Positions 46,541-58,454 of a DNA stretch of 64,000 bases are shown one piece after another (position 1 is the first letter of the stretch; each line of letters starts with the position of its first letter). Source of the DNA: Mytilus californianus (Eukaryota > Mollusca > Bivalvia > Mytilida > Mytilidae); assembly GCF_021869535.1 (NCBI RefSeq), contig NW_026262581.1, positions 78,707,955 through 78,771,954 on the forward strand, written 5' to 3'. The translations under genes and the position numbers were made by a program. The notes under the pieces are model-generated. The model saw only the letters and a list, made by a program, of their open reading frames with translations. It did not search any database and had not been told where the DNA came from.

Positions 46541-47665
46541 TCACTGATTTTTGTTTCCCGTTATCCAATTTTGAAACATTTTAGCCTTCGGCGTATCTGT
46601 TTTCTGTTCCATTTGTGGTACCTTTATTGGACCCCTTTTGACCTGAAGTTCATTTTGTTTACGTCTATAGTCTTTTAAAATAGCAGAAGTTGTTTTCTTA
46701 GAGTCAATAATATCATTCATAGGATTTGAAATATTCCGAAGAATTCTTTGCGATTCCTGAACCCGTCTATGAGTTGCTGTAAATTTTGGCAACGCTTTCT
46801 TTGCTTCATTTTCAAAAAATCGTTTTGTATTAACTTGTGTTTTACAGGCAATTCCCGTGACTGGTACATACGACTTCGGACGATTTTTCTGTGCTTTGCT
46901 GACTTGTGTGTCTCTGCCCCGCCATCTTGATGGTGGTTCTGACATTGCATTTCTCACTGGTTTTCTGTTTTGATTGTGTAATCTTTGGTTACCAAAATTT
47001 TCCCAGTTTGATAGTTTTAGTGTTGGAGTTCCAATCGGAGGCAGCCTTACATTTTGGTTGGAACCTTCATTATTTTTTGCAGATCGTGTGTCTGTCTGAA
47101 GAGCAGCTATGTCCTCTGCTTTAAATGTTGGGTAGGGATCGTTTATCCAAGACTCCGATGGTTCCGTTTCATGTGCGTTACCACTGAAGGATGCAGGTCG
47201 CCATTTCCGTGTCACTGGCGGAAAGCGAAACGATTTTGGCCTTTCATCATAATAACTTAATATGTCTTCCGGTAGTTCTTGAAGGTCTGGGTCGTTTGGC
47301 TTAGACAGAGCTGGTTTAGGGACTTTCACACGTTTCCTCATTAATGGTAATTCATCATTGTCTGGATTCTGACTTATCGAATGGAGTTTGTAAACATAAG
47401 CATATGCCATCATGACCTGGTAATCTTCTCGCAACGCATCTACCTGTTTACGGTTAGTTCTTGCAACTTTCTCTATCTCTTTCTGAATGCTTTCAATCTC
47501 AGTTGAATTGCGAACACGTACATTTTCATTTCTTTGGTACACATCAAACAATCTATTAAAACTTAATCCAGTCATTTGATTGTGCTTCTTTTCCCAGTCT
47601 TTCCAATTATAGCGTTTCGATCCGATTTCATCTTCACGTTTCTTTGGTTTTTGGGGTTTTTGCAT
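46541..47665 (-). CDS. Intronless 374-aa orphan protein, basic and low in cysteine
   Basis: One open frame from MQKPQKPKKREDE to WITGNKNQ. Lys/Arg/Asn/Pro-rich and mostly disordered in appearance. A charged, probably helical stretch spans residues ~45-90 (IESIQKEIEKVARTNRKQ, then ALREDYQVMMAYAYVYKL). Pro-rich short motifs follow (KVPKPALSKP, RFPPVTRKWRPASF, RLPPIGTPTL). There is no signal peptide or membrane segment and no domain I recognise. Length, composition and lack of stops argue for a real gene; the absence of introns suggests a retrogene or a lineage-specific, perhaps germline-expressed, gene. A possible AATAAA (minus) is at 46133-46128, about 400 bp beyond the stop. Confidence 0.75.
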   Translation of the reverse strand: MQKPQKPKKREDEIGSKRYNWKDWEKKHNQMTGLSFNRLFDVYQRNENVRVRNSTEIESIQKEIEKVARTNRKQVDALREDYQVMMAYAYVYKLHSISQNPDNDELPLMRKRVKVPKPALSKPNDPDLQELPEDILSYYDERPKSFRFPPVTRKWRPASFSGNAHETEPSESWINDPYPTFKAEDIAALQTDTRSAKNNEGSNQNVRLPPIGTPTLKLSNWENFGNQRLHNQNRKPVRNAMSEPPSRWRGRDTQVSKAQKNRPKSYVPVTGIACKTQVNTKRFFENEAKKALPKFTATHRRVQESQRILRNISNPMNDIIDSKKTTSAILKDYRRKQNELQVKRGPIKVPQMEQKTDTPKAKMFQNWITGNKNQ

Positions 47666-47699
47666 CTTTCTCTTGAGTGCAAATTACGACTTAAAAGTT

Positions 47700-48220
47700 T
47701 TTTTCAAATATAAATCCGTTTTTCTTTAAATGTACATTCTAACCGTCCATAGTACTATCAAAGTAAAAACTAATTTTTATTGTTAAGTTTATTTTTTAAA
47801 AGTGAAAAGTCATAATTGTCCTGTGTTACGCTGCTTGTACATAACTTCTACTAATTACTTTAAATTACTTTTGAAGTAACGCTGTTTTGTAATTTGGTTA
47901 GAAAACTTTTTAAATAAACTATTGCTTTTCAGTAATTTCGGCGATCTACATACAAAGTAAGACAACTAAGCAGCTCAGATTGATTAAAGGTGTCCTACAT
48001 TTAAAAAAAAATAAATTATCGTCAAACAAGCGGAAAATTATGTGGTAAAACTTTTGTGGGTCGTGTTTTATAATAAGGAGGGGATAAATCTTAGACAAAA
48101 TAAAGCGCAATTAACTGTGAAGAATGGGATGACTTTCTTCTTTGTGTTGTCTTTGTAACTTAAAAAAAAGAATGGGACTAGGTTTGTAGTTTTATAAGTT
48201 CAGATGGTATTGCATTAGTG
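47700..48220. other. Upstream flank of the 46541-47665 gene; nothing recognised
   Basis: AT-rich. No TATA box could be chosen with confidence on the minus strand. Confidence 0.35.
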
Positions 48221-48534
48221 AAGTTTTGTTTTTTAATATATACATCTTTGCTGGAAAAATAGGTTTAATGATTACGATCCGCCGTGCTAGGGTCTATGGA
48301 AAAACTCTTCTTCGAATGAAGAGAGATATTGGGTACATGTTCATACGTATAAAAATAATGAGACTTGGTATGCGACAACTATCAAAAAAGACAAAAGGAC
48401 GAAGATTTAAACAGCTATAGGGCTCTGTACGGCCTTAACAATGCCGATGATATTTTTTGATTTGCATCTCTGCTGCAACAGTTATTAGAAGAAAAAAGTA
48501 AAAAAAAAAAAAAAAAAGAGATACTATATCACCG

Positions 48535-48940
48535 TGAAGAAAAGTCTTGTACACCCTTTACATTAAGGCGTGTTTGACTGAGTCCGCTGCTTGCGAAGGG
48601 CCAGTAAGCAGACCTTCCCCTTTCCCTCTAATGTGAAATACCGAATTAGGCATATCACCGGGTTTGTAATTGCATGAGCAACACGACTGGTGCCACATGT
48701 GGACCAGGATCTGCTTACCCTTCCGGAACACCTGAGATCCTCCCCCCTCCCCCCCCCCCCCCCCCCCCCCCCCCGTTTTGGTGGGGTTCGTGTTGCTCTG
48801 TCTTTGGTTTTTTCTATGTTGTATTTTGTGTACTGTTGTTTGTCTGTTTGTATTTTTCTTTTTTAGCCATGGCGTTGTCAGTTTTATTTTCGACTTATGA
48901 GTTTGAATGTCTCTTTGGTATCATATCAAAGCTTATCATA
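48535..48940 (+). repeat. Dispersed repeat, copy 2 (fuller), with poly-C expansion
   Basis: 'gagcaacacgactggtgcca', 'aggatctgcttacccttccg', then a C run of about 30 (48742-48774), then 'gttttggtggggttcgtg', 'ccatggcgttgtcagtttta' and 'gagtttgaatgtctctttgg'. Same family as 41315-41490. The C run probably expanded from a short CCCCC. The 90-aa ORF across it is not a gene. A poly-A run lies just before (48501-48518). Confidence 0.8.
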
Positions 48941-49151
48941 TCTTGAAACATATCCGTGGCCATCTGACACACATATTTTCCATAACGGTCAACCATATAT
49001 CATGATGGTGTCCAAACAACTTTTGAAAGGATGACATCAACTTTACCAATAGTAACCCTGGTTCAATAGATCCTTTGTGTCTTCTTTTCTGTTTACAATT
49101 GTCAAGGATTCAATGTTCTTACCTTTTGGGTGCTAGTTTCTTTATTTTTAT

Positions 49152-49262
49152 AAGATAATCTGATTAAAATATAGATCTTTGATTCCGTTATGCTCATAAG
49201 GCTGCTTCGACGAGTAAGCGAGTTCCGATAGATCTGTATTTTAATCAGATTTTTTATGGGAT
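49152..49262. repeat. Palindromic element
   Basis: 'aatctgattaaaatatagatc' arm (first 20 nt matched) pairs with 'gatctgtattttaatcagatt'. The ~50-nt centre contains 'gctgcttcgacgagtaagcg'. Confidence 0.8.
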
Positions 49263-49663
49263 TTCTTTAAAGCTTAAACGTTATTTGTTGTATTGAGTAT
49301 TCATTTTATTTTACTTCAGTTTTGTTGCAATTAAATTTCAAGGCAAGTGTGCGACAAATAACATATAAAAACATAAATAAATACAAGCTAAAAACAAAGC
49401 AAGCATACGACAATTTTAAGTCTCCTGTCGTTTATAGATGTAGGACCGTTATGTTTCCATAATACTGCGCGGTTATTGTAAAATGTGCCCACCACATAAA
49501 ATTGGCATTACATTAAAAAGTGTTAAATTAATTAAAACATTATAGATATGTATATTTTGGGGGCCCTTAAATGCATATCATTATACCTGATAATTGAATT
49601 ATAAAAGATAAAGTGGTGTGAATTAATTCGGATATTTTCGGATATATATAATAACCCTATTAT

Positions 49664-49782
49664 TCACCGCCGGTGAGGCCATCTATTTGGTCGGTATGGT
49701 CCTATGAGTCGGGAGATATCCAAAATTATCAACCCTGCTAAGGAGGGTTGTGACAATTTGGATACCCCTCTCCTCAGAGGGC
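49664..49782. other. Cluster of stable hairpins
   Basis: Consecutive stems: CACCG/CGGTG (49666-49676), a 48-nt hairpin TATCCAAAATT...AATTTGGATA with inner AACCCT/AGGGTT (49717-49764), and CCCCTC...GAGGG (49765-49781). No ORF. Could be a structured RNA or a transposon end. Confidence 0.45.
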
Positions 49783-49809
49783 CGTAATTGCATATTATCT
49801 ACCGTATTA

Positions 49810-51360
49810 TTCAAAGGTATGCAATACATGTATACTATTATTATTCAAGAATACATGTATACTATTATTATTCAAGAGTACAACATGAATTTTTCTCAAA
49901 ATATATTCTCAGATTCAGCTATGTACGTTCAATGTAATCATAATTCAAACTGTACAAATACTCATGATATAGGAAAGATAATGTTCTATATAATCTTCTT
50001 AATCAATATCAAAATACATTTGGTTTATAAGTACTATATATATATATATGTTTACAATATGAATATTGACTTTCGGTAAATACCAGTTTCTATTTATACA
50101 TGTTATACATGTTATACTATCAAACTGAAAGAAAAAATTATAAATAATCATCACGAACGAGGTAAAGCTAGAAGTTATCAAATGTCAAGTATATATTGCA
50201 TTTTGGAGTTCGAGTACTAGAAGATTATCTTCATGTGCATATTTAATTTCTAAAAGTACAAGAGGATGACGTAAATTGCCCTTTTCCTTAAAATGGTAAG
50301 AAACATGATGCTTTTGAAAACACAATCACTCTAGATCTCGTGATATTTTTTTACTTTATTTTCATAGAAATACTTACTAGTAAATTAAATTCTCCACATG
50401 CATATAACCTAATGATATATAGTTCAGCTTTACTTTCGTTTCACTATCGCTGATAGAAATATAAAGTACTATCACATCTTAACAAAGTATACTGACGTGC
50501 TGTTTACTCGGATGAAACCAAGATCTGATGGCTGGCAAATAAATAAAAAAATGTTCTACCTCCATGTGGACTTTTAGCAGTTGCTTTTACAAGTCAAATA
50601 TCAAAACATTTCAGCTACATTTAAGACGTTAGCATACTAGTATTTAACATGTAATCAATAGTCTAGGTTTAGCGGGCATAATAAAGAGGGTCGAAAGGGT
50701 TAACACAATAAAATAAATGTGTTTTGCACTGTTTGAAGACCGGATAATACATTTACTGAATGCATTTCGTTCATACGTGATTGTGTTTAAAACAGACACC
50801 CTTCCTCAATACAAGACTGGAAAAGTATATGTGACTATAGTTCTATACTCATGTGACTCTTACTTGTGTAAACAGTATGCGTTGGTTGCCCTTTTCCTTA
50901 AAAATTCACAGCGTAGACCTTTTTTGTTCTTTGTTTAAATTTAAATATTTCTAATTTACTCAGTTTCTTAAATATGCCATGACCCCATCAATGCATAACA
51001 TATTAAATTCTTGTAATTTCTAACATTTATATAGTAGCAATTGTTATATTTGTTTTATGAATTGTTCAAACGGAAGAGTTAAATCACAGAAGCATATTTT
51101 AGTTCGCTTAGTTTAATCAGTCGTGGATCAAGGAACTATAAAAAAGGGTGTGGTTCCATATCAAATAGGAGAGGAGGAAGTAGCCAAATCTTCTATCATA
51201 CTAAATACTAATATTGAAGATATGAATAAGGAGATAATTAGTTAAAAGTCAGCGGGTCAGCAACCTAACATAAAAGATTGACATGCATAGACATCTATTG
51301 ACTATTTGCGGTTTTGAAATTTCAAAAAGCAAAACTCCGATCTTTTTTTTCTTTCCACTT
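49810..51360. other. Gene-free stretch with short simple repeats
   Basis: A duplicated ~27-bp unit 'atgtatactattattattca' at 49827-49877 and a TA run at 50034-50050. The small ORFs (for example 50717-50938) show no coding signs. Confidence 0.4.
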
Positions 51361-51369
51361 TTAGAATCA

Positions 51370-51428
51370 CCCCCCCCCCCCCCACACACACACACACACA
51401 TACACACACACACACACATATACACAAA
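51370..51428 (+). repeat. Poly-C then (CA)n microsatellite
   Basis: A run of 14 C followed by about 20 CA dinucleotides with two TA interruptions. Confidence 0.95.
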
Positions 51429-51889
51429 TACAATTTCAGTATAATCCATATAATGAAGCAGAAAACAGTCACCTGCTACAGCGATCACTACCAGATATTA
51501 TATATAGAAAATGCCCCCTTATCAGAGTATAGACATAGCATGTCATGGCTCTTAAACCTATTACTGTTTTTGGTGTTAAGCAAAGTGAGCTTTCTTTTTG
51601 GTAAAATACAAAAGAAATACCGGTATTGCCCAGGGTCAGCAACTGAAAGAATTAAGAAATGCATCTAGTTTGATCATCCAAATGCATCATTGTCATTCGT
51701 AAATTGTCTGCATGATAATAACCATTTCCGAATGTGAGCGTTTAAATAGTTACATCATGTTCCTGTAAATGGATTAGCACTGATGAAAATACCTTGATAT
51801 AATAGTTAACACTTTTCGGGCATCATAATAATGTGATATGATCAGAGTATAAACCCTGCTTTGTACTGAACCGACACACTAAACCTGAT

Positions 51890-52125
51890 TCTTAACGTGC
51901 TTTGTTCACAAGGAAACAGTCCACAGATAGACATGTCAGCCTATGCGGACAAATATTCTGACTCCGAGTCGACCAGTCTATGCTGTTACCCCTAAATGCC
52001 GCGTGCCTAGTGGACAAGCAGCAAAGACGTATTTCCAAGTCTTTGGTTTTACCCGGCTGGGGTTCGAACCCACAACTTCCCGCACTCGAGGGGAGCACGC
52101 TACAAAAAGACCAAGAGGCGGTCAA
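51890..52125 (-). mobile_element. tRNA-derived SINE
   Basis: Minus strand reads 'tagcgtgctcccctcgagtg', then 'gggttcgaaccccagccggg', a near-perfect B box (GGTTCGAACCC), then 'taaaaccaaagactt'. The A-box region is degenerate. This arrangement is typical of molluscan tRNA SINEs. The two overlapping ORFs are by-products. Confidence 0.75.
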
Positions 52126-52489
52126 AGAAAAATAAATCTAGAATCAATTTTGTAAACCATGTGTTACTATTTGGTTTTTTTTCTACCTATAATGACCCGA
52201 TGTCAACCAAAAAAATGGAATATTTTGAAAGTTCGTTTTGGTGATACCCCCTGAAAATTTTCTGGTTCCGCCCCTGTTGATCCTTACAAGAATTTGACAG
52301 AAACAAAATTAGGCAATGGATAGTACTTTACTTCGGTTTTCTTAACGTTTACCTGTATACTTTTTTTATGCATATCATCAAACATTCCTTCTATAAAATG
52401 ATAACCAAGCTGTGTATTGGACTCTTTGTTTATTGAGTATACCATACGCTAATAAATAGATATATTTTTAAATTATGTACAATTATGAG

Positions 52490-52870
52490 AGTCCATTGTC
52501 CTCACTTCTAATGACTTTTTAATGTAGGACCCCAATTTATATACTTGTGATGTTGTTGATGGATTGAGCATACAAATCACCTTTTCTTCATCAGACTAAT
52601 CTTGAACAGAAAACTTTATTTCCAAATTATCAAAAAAGTTGTGTCAGCTCTCTATTTAATTCACAATCTAATAAAAAAATGTTTCTCAACTTCTAATATG
52701 TTACAAATAAGGCATAATCTCTGCTCTCTAGGACTCTCATATTTGAATGTCTCCCTTTTTCTGTATTAAAATTATGGTCACTAATTCTTATTTTTGTTAT
52801 TTATATTCTATATGTAAAGTTTGGTGTTTATAAAAAGTCTTTTAAAATTAAATTTTGTTTAAGGTTCTTA
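52490..52870 (-). pseudogene. LINE ORF2 C-terminal relic
   Basis: Minus-strand fragments TKIRISDHNFNTEKGRHSN, LDCELNRELTQ, MLNPSTTSQVYKLGSYIKKS follow the order of the C-terminal end of a non-LTR retrotransposon protein, with several frameshifts and stops. A different copy from the relic at 44310-44530. Confidence 0.55.
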
Positions 52871-52879
52871 TATAAAGTT

Positions 52880-53835
52880 TTCTTTTTTCATCATATTTTT
52901 TTTGCATCTTATTATGAATCAAATTTAGTAGTTTTTAGAACTTGTTTTATATAACCTTTAAATGTGTTTTTTTTTTAATTCTTAGGCCAGTCTGAACTAG
53001 TCATGATCTTGTAGGATTTGTGTAATATCCTTAATTAAGTTAACATAGGAATGTTTTTACCCATCCCTCAGTCGCTCCCGATAGATAACATTACAACATG
53101 ATAGATAAGAAGCAACCACTGTATGTTTATTCCTTTCTGATGTGCTATTTTGTGAATTAGAGGTAGCTTCCTGGCTGCAGTCGAAATGTAACTGTGAAAA
53201 CAGTCTTTGTTGTAAAGAAGTTTAATGAAATATATCATGATTATTAGTTTTTGTAACCAGTTTGAAAATAGTTCAAAACCCTAAGATATATTCTTATTTG
53301 TTAATCCCGAACTAAAACCATTTTGGAAAACCAATTTCACTGGTTTTTATGGTTTGGTCATTGGCTATCATATTCAAGTTATGCTTGATCACATTTTATT
53401 TATACCCCAGGTAACAAACTGAGAGTAGAAACAGTTTGAAACCTTCAACTTTATACTCAAATCAGTTTGTTCAAACAAATCTCACTTTTTCATTTCATAG
53501 CTTGTCCTTTTGTAAATTAGCCAAACTATAATAAAATTGTTGATTTGTTGTTTTATTATACAGTGTGTGACAGAAAGAGAGAAGCAGGAATAACAGTGCC
53601 AATTCAGTATAGCTCATGTCCAGTACGCAATTTAAAAATCATGTTTTTGCAAAGAGGATCATAGTCTGAAAAAATGACTGCAACAAAAAACGGAGGCTTG
53701 ATTGACATGATGGTTAGAGACTTTGTCTTGCTAATGGACACTCACAAACCGTATAAGCTGAATGTGTTTTGTGAGACTATTTGAAATTATGAATAAGCGT
53801 TCCAATATAATGTAGCTGCGTATTTATATATCCGT
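52880..53835. other. Gene-free stretch
   Basis: No coding or repeat structure recognised. Confidence 0.4.
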
Positions 53836-53841
53836 CGAACC

Positions 53842-54066
53842 TTGCGGCACTTATCGCCAAAGTTCACTAGTGATCGACCTAAACTATCAAAGACAAAACG
53901 GATACCCCCATTATCTTACATAATTCCCCAAAATAATCAAAATCGTCGTTATAACAATTTATGGGAAAACGCCTACAAAGGTTTTCTGAAACTTTGTAAG
54001 AATGTCTTTCCAAAAACAAGAAAGCTAACTGTTTGCACGAATAAATTGATCAGCTCATTTGCATAA
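53842..54066 (+). CDS. Small ORF of unknown status (74 aa)
   Basis: The ORF starts at an alternative start codon (TTG), contains no ATG and encodes a Lys/Arg/Asn-rich peptide (RHLSPKFTSDRPKLSKTKRI...). A TATATAT stretch lies just upstream. It could be a terminal exon or chance. No homology recognised and no splice or poly(A) support; low confidence that it is a gene. Confidence 0.2.
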   Translation: MRHLSPKFTSDRPKLSKTKRIPPLSYIIPQNNQNRRYNNLWENAYKGFLKLCKNVFPKTRKLTVCTNKLISSFA

Positions 54067-54639
54067 GATTGCGTTTTAGCTACTACCGCTACAACATCTT
54101 AAAACATGAACCCTAATGAATCTAATATACTACAGACGAAAAACAAACTAAGCTGTGTTGATTAAAATTTGGTTTCGAAGAATGTTCAAAATTACAGAGT
54201 GCTAAGTACGTTATAGCTTTAATATACCAACTGTGTGTCTTTATTCTGAACAGACTTCGCCACCCTTGTAGAAAAAGTTGTTTTTACTTTTAACTTATAT
54301 ATGTATACCTTGTGATCTACATGTACAACAAGTCTATAAAACTAAATTATTTTCTACGAACGTTTCAACTTAAAATTAACAATTAACAGAATGTTTCCTT
54401 TCAGGACATGCTATTTCAATTGATACATTTATAATTAAATTGGCCATTTAAAAGTTTGAAAGACCACAGAAGAACTTTGAAAATGTATTTTTCATACACA
54501 ATAAGACAACCAATTAGATTGTATATTGTAGTGTAATTCCTTATTTTCATTTTATAGTTTTAAAACCACAATTAGTACTTTGAAGTGCACATTGACGTGG
54601 AAAAGATCTAAATATGAAGCACACCTTCTACTTTCGGTA

Positions 54640-55640
54640 TTATCCTTAAGATCAAGTTCACTGGGATATATGAGATGTAAGAACTCATAGAAATGTGGTT
54701 AAAAAACAAATCGGCCAAATGTGGTGCACAATTAGTACCCATTGGAATACCGACTGTCTGTTGAAATATCAATCCACCTTACTCAACAAATATGTTGTAG
54801 GTCAAAAAGTCCAGCATTTTGATGTTATCATTTTCAAATTTAGGTATTCAGTATGAGATAGGAGATCTTCATCATCCTTATTGATGTTAAAAACAAAGGA
54901 GATATTGACGCTTTTGTGATTTTCTAAAACCTCCTCTTACGAGAATGATGTAGAGGTATATATGGGATATCCAGTTTTGCTGTGATTTCCAATATAAAAA
55001 TAAGAAGATGTATGATTACCAATGAGACAACTCTCCACAAAGTTCTTTAATGGGACATTCCAAGTAATGATTTGTGCATATAAAAACAATATTGTTTGAG
55101 ATTTTGCCTACTGTAACAACATATTTGTCGTGAAGAGAGGATAAGTCATCCACATCCTCGAGCTTCTTGAATGGATCAGAAACCCATGTGCTCATTGTAC
55201 ATCATAGAGTTTGAATGCGCTTCTGATTGCATGGTCGATCAGCATTCATTCCGATAAAGTGTCTAGTTTTGATTCAACTGGCTCGCGCTTTACCAATTTT
55301 CTGACATAGTTCTCAACTTCATCAATGAGTAACCAGAAATTCTTCTTCCACTTGATTAGCTGGGGAAGTCGATATTTCGGGCATTTGACTAACAACTCTC
55401 CAATAAGTTGATCATTGTTTACGATGAAAAGGTCTCGAGTGATAACATGGCAAGCGGGACTATATTTGTATTTGGACGAAGCACAAGAGCAATCGGGAGG
55501 TTTGGATTTTATATCCCTGAGGGTGGAAATTTTTGATTCATATGTTTGATGTAGGTATATGAAATTACAGGTGAAGTGTTATCTTTGAAGTTATCCGGTA
55601 TTGTTAAAAACAAGTTGCTTTCTTTAAAATAAGAAAAGCA
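54640..55640 (-). pseudogene. Penelope-like element, degraded reverse transcriptase
   Basis: Minus-strand order: LLVKCPKYRLPQLIKWKKNF, LLIDEVENYVRKLVKRE, then stops, then FQQTVGIPMGTNCAPHLADL, FFNHISMSSY. GIPMGTNCAPxLADL is the signature RT block of Penelope-like and related elements. A repeat fragment (54998-55040, 'tgattaccaatgagacaact') interrupts it. Multiple stops; inactive. Confidence 0.75.
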
Positions 55641-55649
55641 ATACGTGAA

Positions 55650-57150
55650 CCCGAGACCGCTGACTGGTCACCAAAAAATGTTGTTATATTTTTTTTTTGG
55701 CTTTCAATTTGAAATAATGGACTGTAAATAGATTACGGTAATGATGATGTTAAAACGTCTTTATTATGGAAAATATGCATATGTGTTAAGATTCATGCTT
55801 GCACAATTGAAAGCACCGTTTTATTTTAGTTGTAAATAGAAAAGTGTATACATGCAGCTACCATTTGAATGTACCTTTTAAGGCTGGGAGTTTACATCAT
55901 TTCTTTTTCGTACTTAATATACAAAGTCCCAATCCTATTGAAAACTGGATGTCTAAAGCAAATTGCACAGATCAATCCCATTATAAATTTCAGCACTCAT
56001 TTTGCTTTATAATATAGATGCATTTATTTTATCTTTCATGTCTTTATATTTGTTTACTGGATGCTTTCAATTATATTCTTATACTCATTATTGAAGCTGT
56101 CTGTTCTCATGGTAGAGATGGTATAGAGCATTTACAAGTCAGATTTCCATGTGATGTGTAACTACTGTGTCAGGCAACTTATAAGAAGGTTTTGTATTTT
56201 GTTCTTGAGAGTAACACACCAGCTTCATTTGGACCTGTTATATACTAACAATTATTTTGTCTCACAAATTAAGGATTTCCTGAAGTTACTTATATAGATT
56301 CAAATGTTCAACAGGAGTAACTTAGTTTTGAAGAGTATCTTGTTTTCAGAAGTTTTATAAATACCTGAATATGCTCACAAAAGAACCAATTTATATTAAA
56401 AAAATTATGTAGATATATATAGATAGAATAGAGAATGGAAACGGGGAATGTGTCAAAGAATATATAAAAGGACTTCAAAATTACATAAAAGAAAACTTGA
56501 TTTTAGAAAAACATATTTCCTCAAAATATTTAAGTGTGGAAGAACACAACTTGTACTGGAACCCCTGGGCTAAGGTCACTGATTAAATTTTAATGGGGTA
56601 AATCCATATACATGTGTGTATATGAATATTTGAAAGTATATGTATACTGTTATACCATATGTTTGTACATATATGTTCTTGCACTACTATTACTACTATT
56701 ATTATATTAATGAAAATGTTATTACTATACTTAATCCATAGATGTCATACTGTTATACCATAGTATGCTTATTATGCTTATTTATTTCACTTGCTTGATT
56801 ATTGTGCCACAAGATAAATATTTGTTGATACCTGTAAATTCATGAAGGAAAAAAGAAATTATAAGAAAAAGAAATTCCGAAAGGTTTTGCCAAATACAGC
56901 TAAGTAATCTATACATGGGTAGAAAATCCTTAGTTTTTTTTAAGAAAATTTCAAAGTTTATAATCGGACAGTAACTCAAAAAATGATGATCGTGATTCCA
57001 AGTTATATGTCAAGCTCTTGCTGCTGTGTCTTGAATTTAGATAATAAATGAAAAAATTCACATTACACGCTGATCGAGTGAAATTTATGCATGCACGTGG
57101 TTCAAGAAATAGTAAATGGAAAGCATGCGCACTCATATTCTGGATTAGAA
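55650..57150. other. Gene-free stretch
   Basis: Only a reversed fragment of the 2222-type repeat (56424-56460, 'gaatggaaacggggaatgtg') was recognised. Confidence 0.4.
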
Positions 57151-57154
57151 AAAA

Positions 57155-57680
57155 ATGAAAAAAACACTGAGACGTTATAAATTTCGTGCGCCCGAAGCGC
57201 TTTTCTGGTTTTACCTTCATCAGGAACGCTCAATGCCAAATATAAGAACCGAAACAGTTAAAGAGCTATACGACCAAAAAGGACCTAAAAATAGCCAAAT
57301 CCATCTTGCCTGTGGGAGTTTAAACCTCAGTTTCTAAATAATTTCAATATTTATAAACGGACAGTTTTAGAAAGGTTTGTTATTATTCATGTCAGTACCG
57401 AAGTACTGACTACTGAGCTTATGATACCCTCTGGGACTGATAGTTTACCAGCAGAGGTTTCGACCCAGTGCTGTAAAAAATGAAAACAACACGTTATAAA
57501 TTTCATGCGTCCGAAGCGCTTTTCTGGATTTAACTTCATCAGGAACGCTCAATGCCAAATATTTGAAAGCCAAGGATGTATAAGAACCGAAACAGTTGAA
57601 GAGCTATACGACCAAATAGAACCTAAAAGATAGCCAAATCCATCTAAGGTCAACTTTGCCTGAGGGAGTTGAAACCTTAT
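57155..57680 (+). repeat. Two direct copies of a PLE-associated leader (~180 bp)
   Basis: Copies at 57155-57340 and 57478-57680 share 'cgttataaatttc.tgcg', 'cgaagcgcttttctgg', 'catcaggaacgctcaatgcc' and 'ataagaaccgaaacagtt'. They are separated by a segment with 'gtcagtaccgaagtactgac' (a hairpin). They precede a PLE coding fragment, as pseudo-LTRs of Penelope-like elements do. Confidence 0.65.
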
Positions 57681-57849
57681 TTTCTCTATTTTTTTCACTA
57701 TTTGCACATTTTCCAACCGATTATGAAAAAATTGTTCTCCTCACTAGTGAAATATCTGTTCTCGGCAAATGATTGGTCGAAATTTAATTATGACGTCAAA
57801 TTTTCTTGGTTTCCTCTGAATTCAGTCTGTTCCTATTGTATCCTACAGT

Positions 57850-58285
57850 TACACCAAAACCATTGCACCCAAAGTATTTAACTATAAACAAGCATTGCAG
57901 AACCTTGATTTAGAACAATACCTAAAAAACTCTCTGACATGTGACTGTTCCCACTCGCCTTATATTTACAGCCCCTCTGGCCATGTTATTACTGGGGGTC
58001 TAAACATAATTCAACATGAACATCTCCGAAAGGTGATATCTCATGGTCCAAAGTTTAGAGAACCCCAACACATCAATTGGAACCATAACTTCAAAATAAT
58101 TATGGATTCCTTTGAGGACTACGCCAGAGCATGGGCTAAACGAGAAGTTGAACTGGACACTTTGTCAGAATTTTTTCAGTCTTTTTGTATCATTGTGGAT
58201 GCGTCAGAATTTGATTTTATTGCCAACCTTACCGTCAGTAGACTTGTGGCATCAACCGGTTCTATGTCGAAATCGGCATAAAAAA
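57850..58285 (+). pseudogene. Penelope-like element, N-terminal fragment
   Basis: NYKQALQNLDLEQYLKNSLT, CDCSHSPYIYSPSGHVITGG, HLRKVISHGPKFREPQHINW, and DYARAWAKREVELDTLSEFF. Same family as the minus-strand relic at 54640-55640 (compare KCPKYRLPQ...VRKLVKRE...LDTLSE). The RT core is missing; 3'-truncated near 58285. Confidence 0.75.
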
Positions 58286-58454
58286 TTCGTTTTCAGGTAT
58301 ATAAATCCTGAGACCTGGGACAATTATACTAATAGAATATAAAGGGCGAAATGACCTTAACCAGCCACCATATATACTTTATCATGGTTAACGTTATAAA
58401 TATGTGTTATACGTTAGTCTCAGATAAAGCATTCGTCATTGGATTTCTTATTCA

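Noticed and set aside
46717..47260. Several 60-77-aa ORFs on both strands
   Set aside because: Shadows of the 374-aa orphan frame.
48674..48946. 90-aa ORF with poly-proline
   Set aside because: Created by the poly-C run inside a dispersed repeat.
57160..57560. Hammerhead-ribozyme-like cores (minus-strand CTGATGA at 57223-57217 and 57542-57536 followed by GAAA)
   Set aside because: PLE leaders can carry hammerheads, and CTGATGA plus GAAA are present. But the expected cleavage triplet (NUH) after stem III reads AC or AUG, and the closing pair of stem II is not G-C. Covariance-model search (RF00008 and related) would decide; not annotated.
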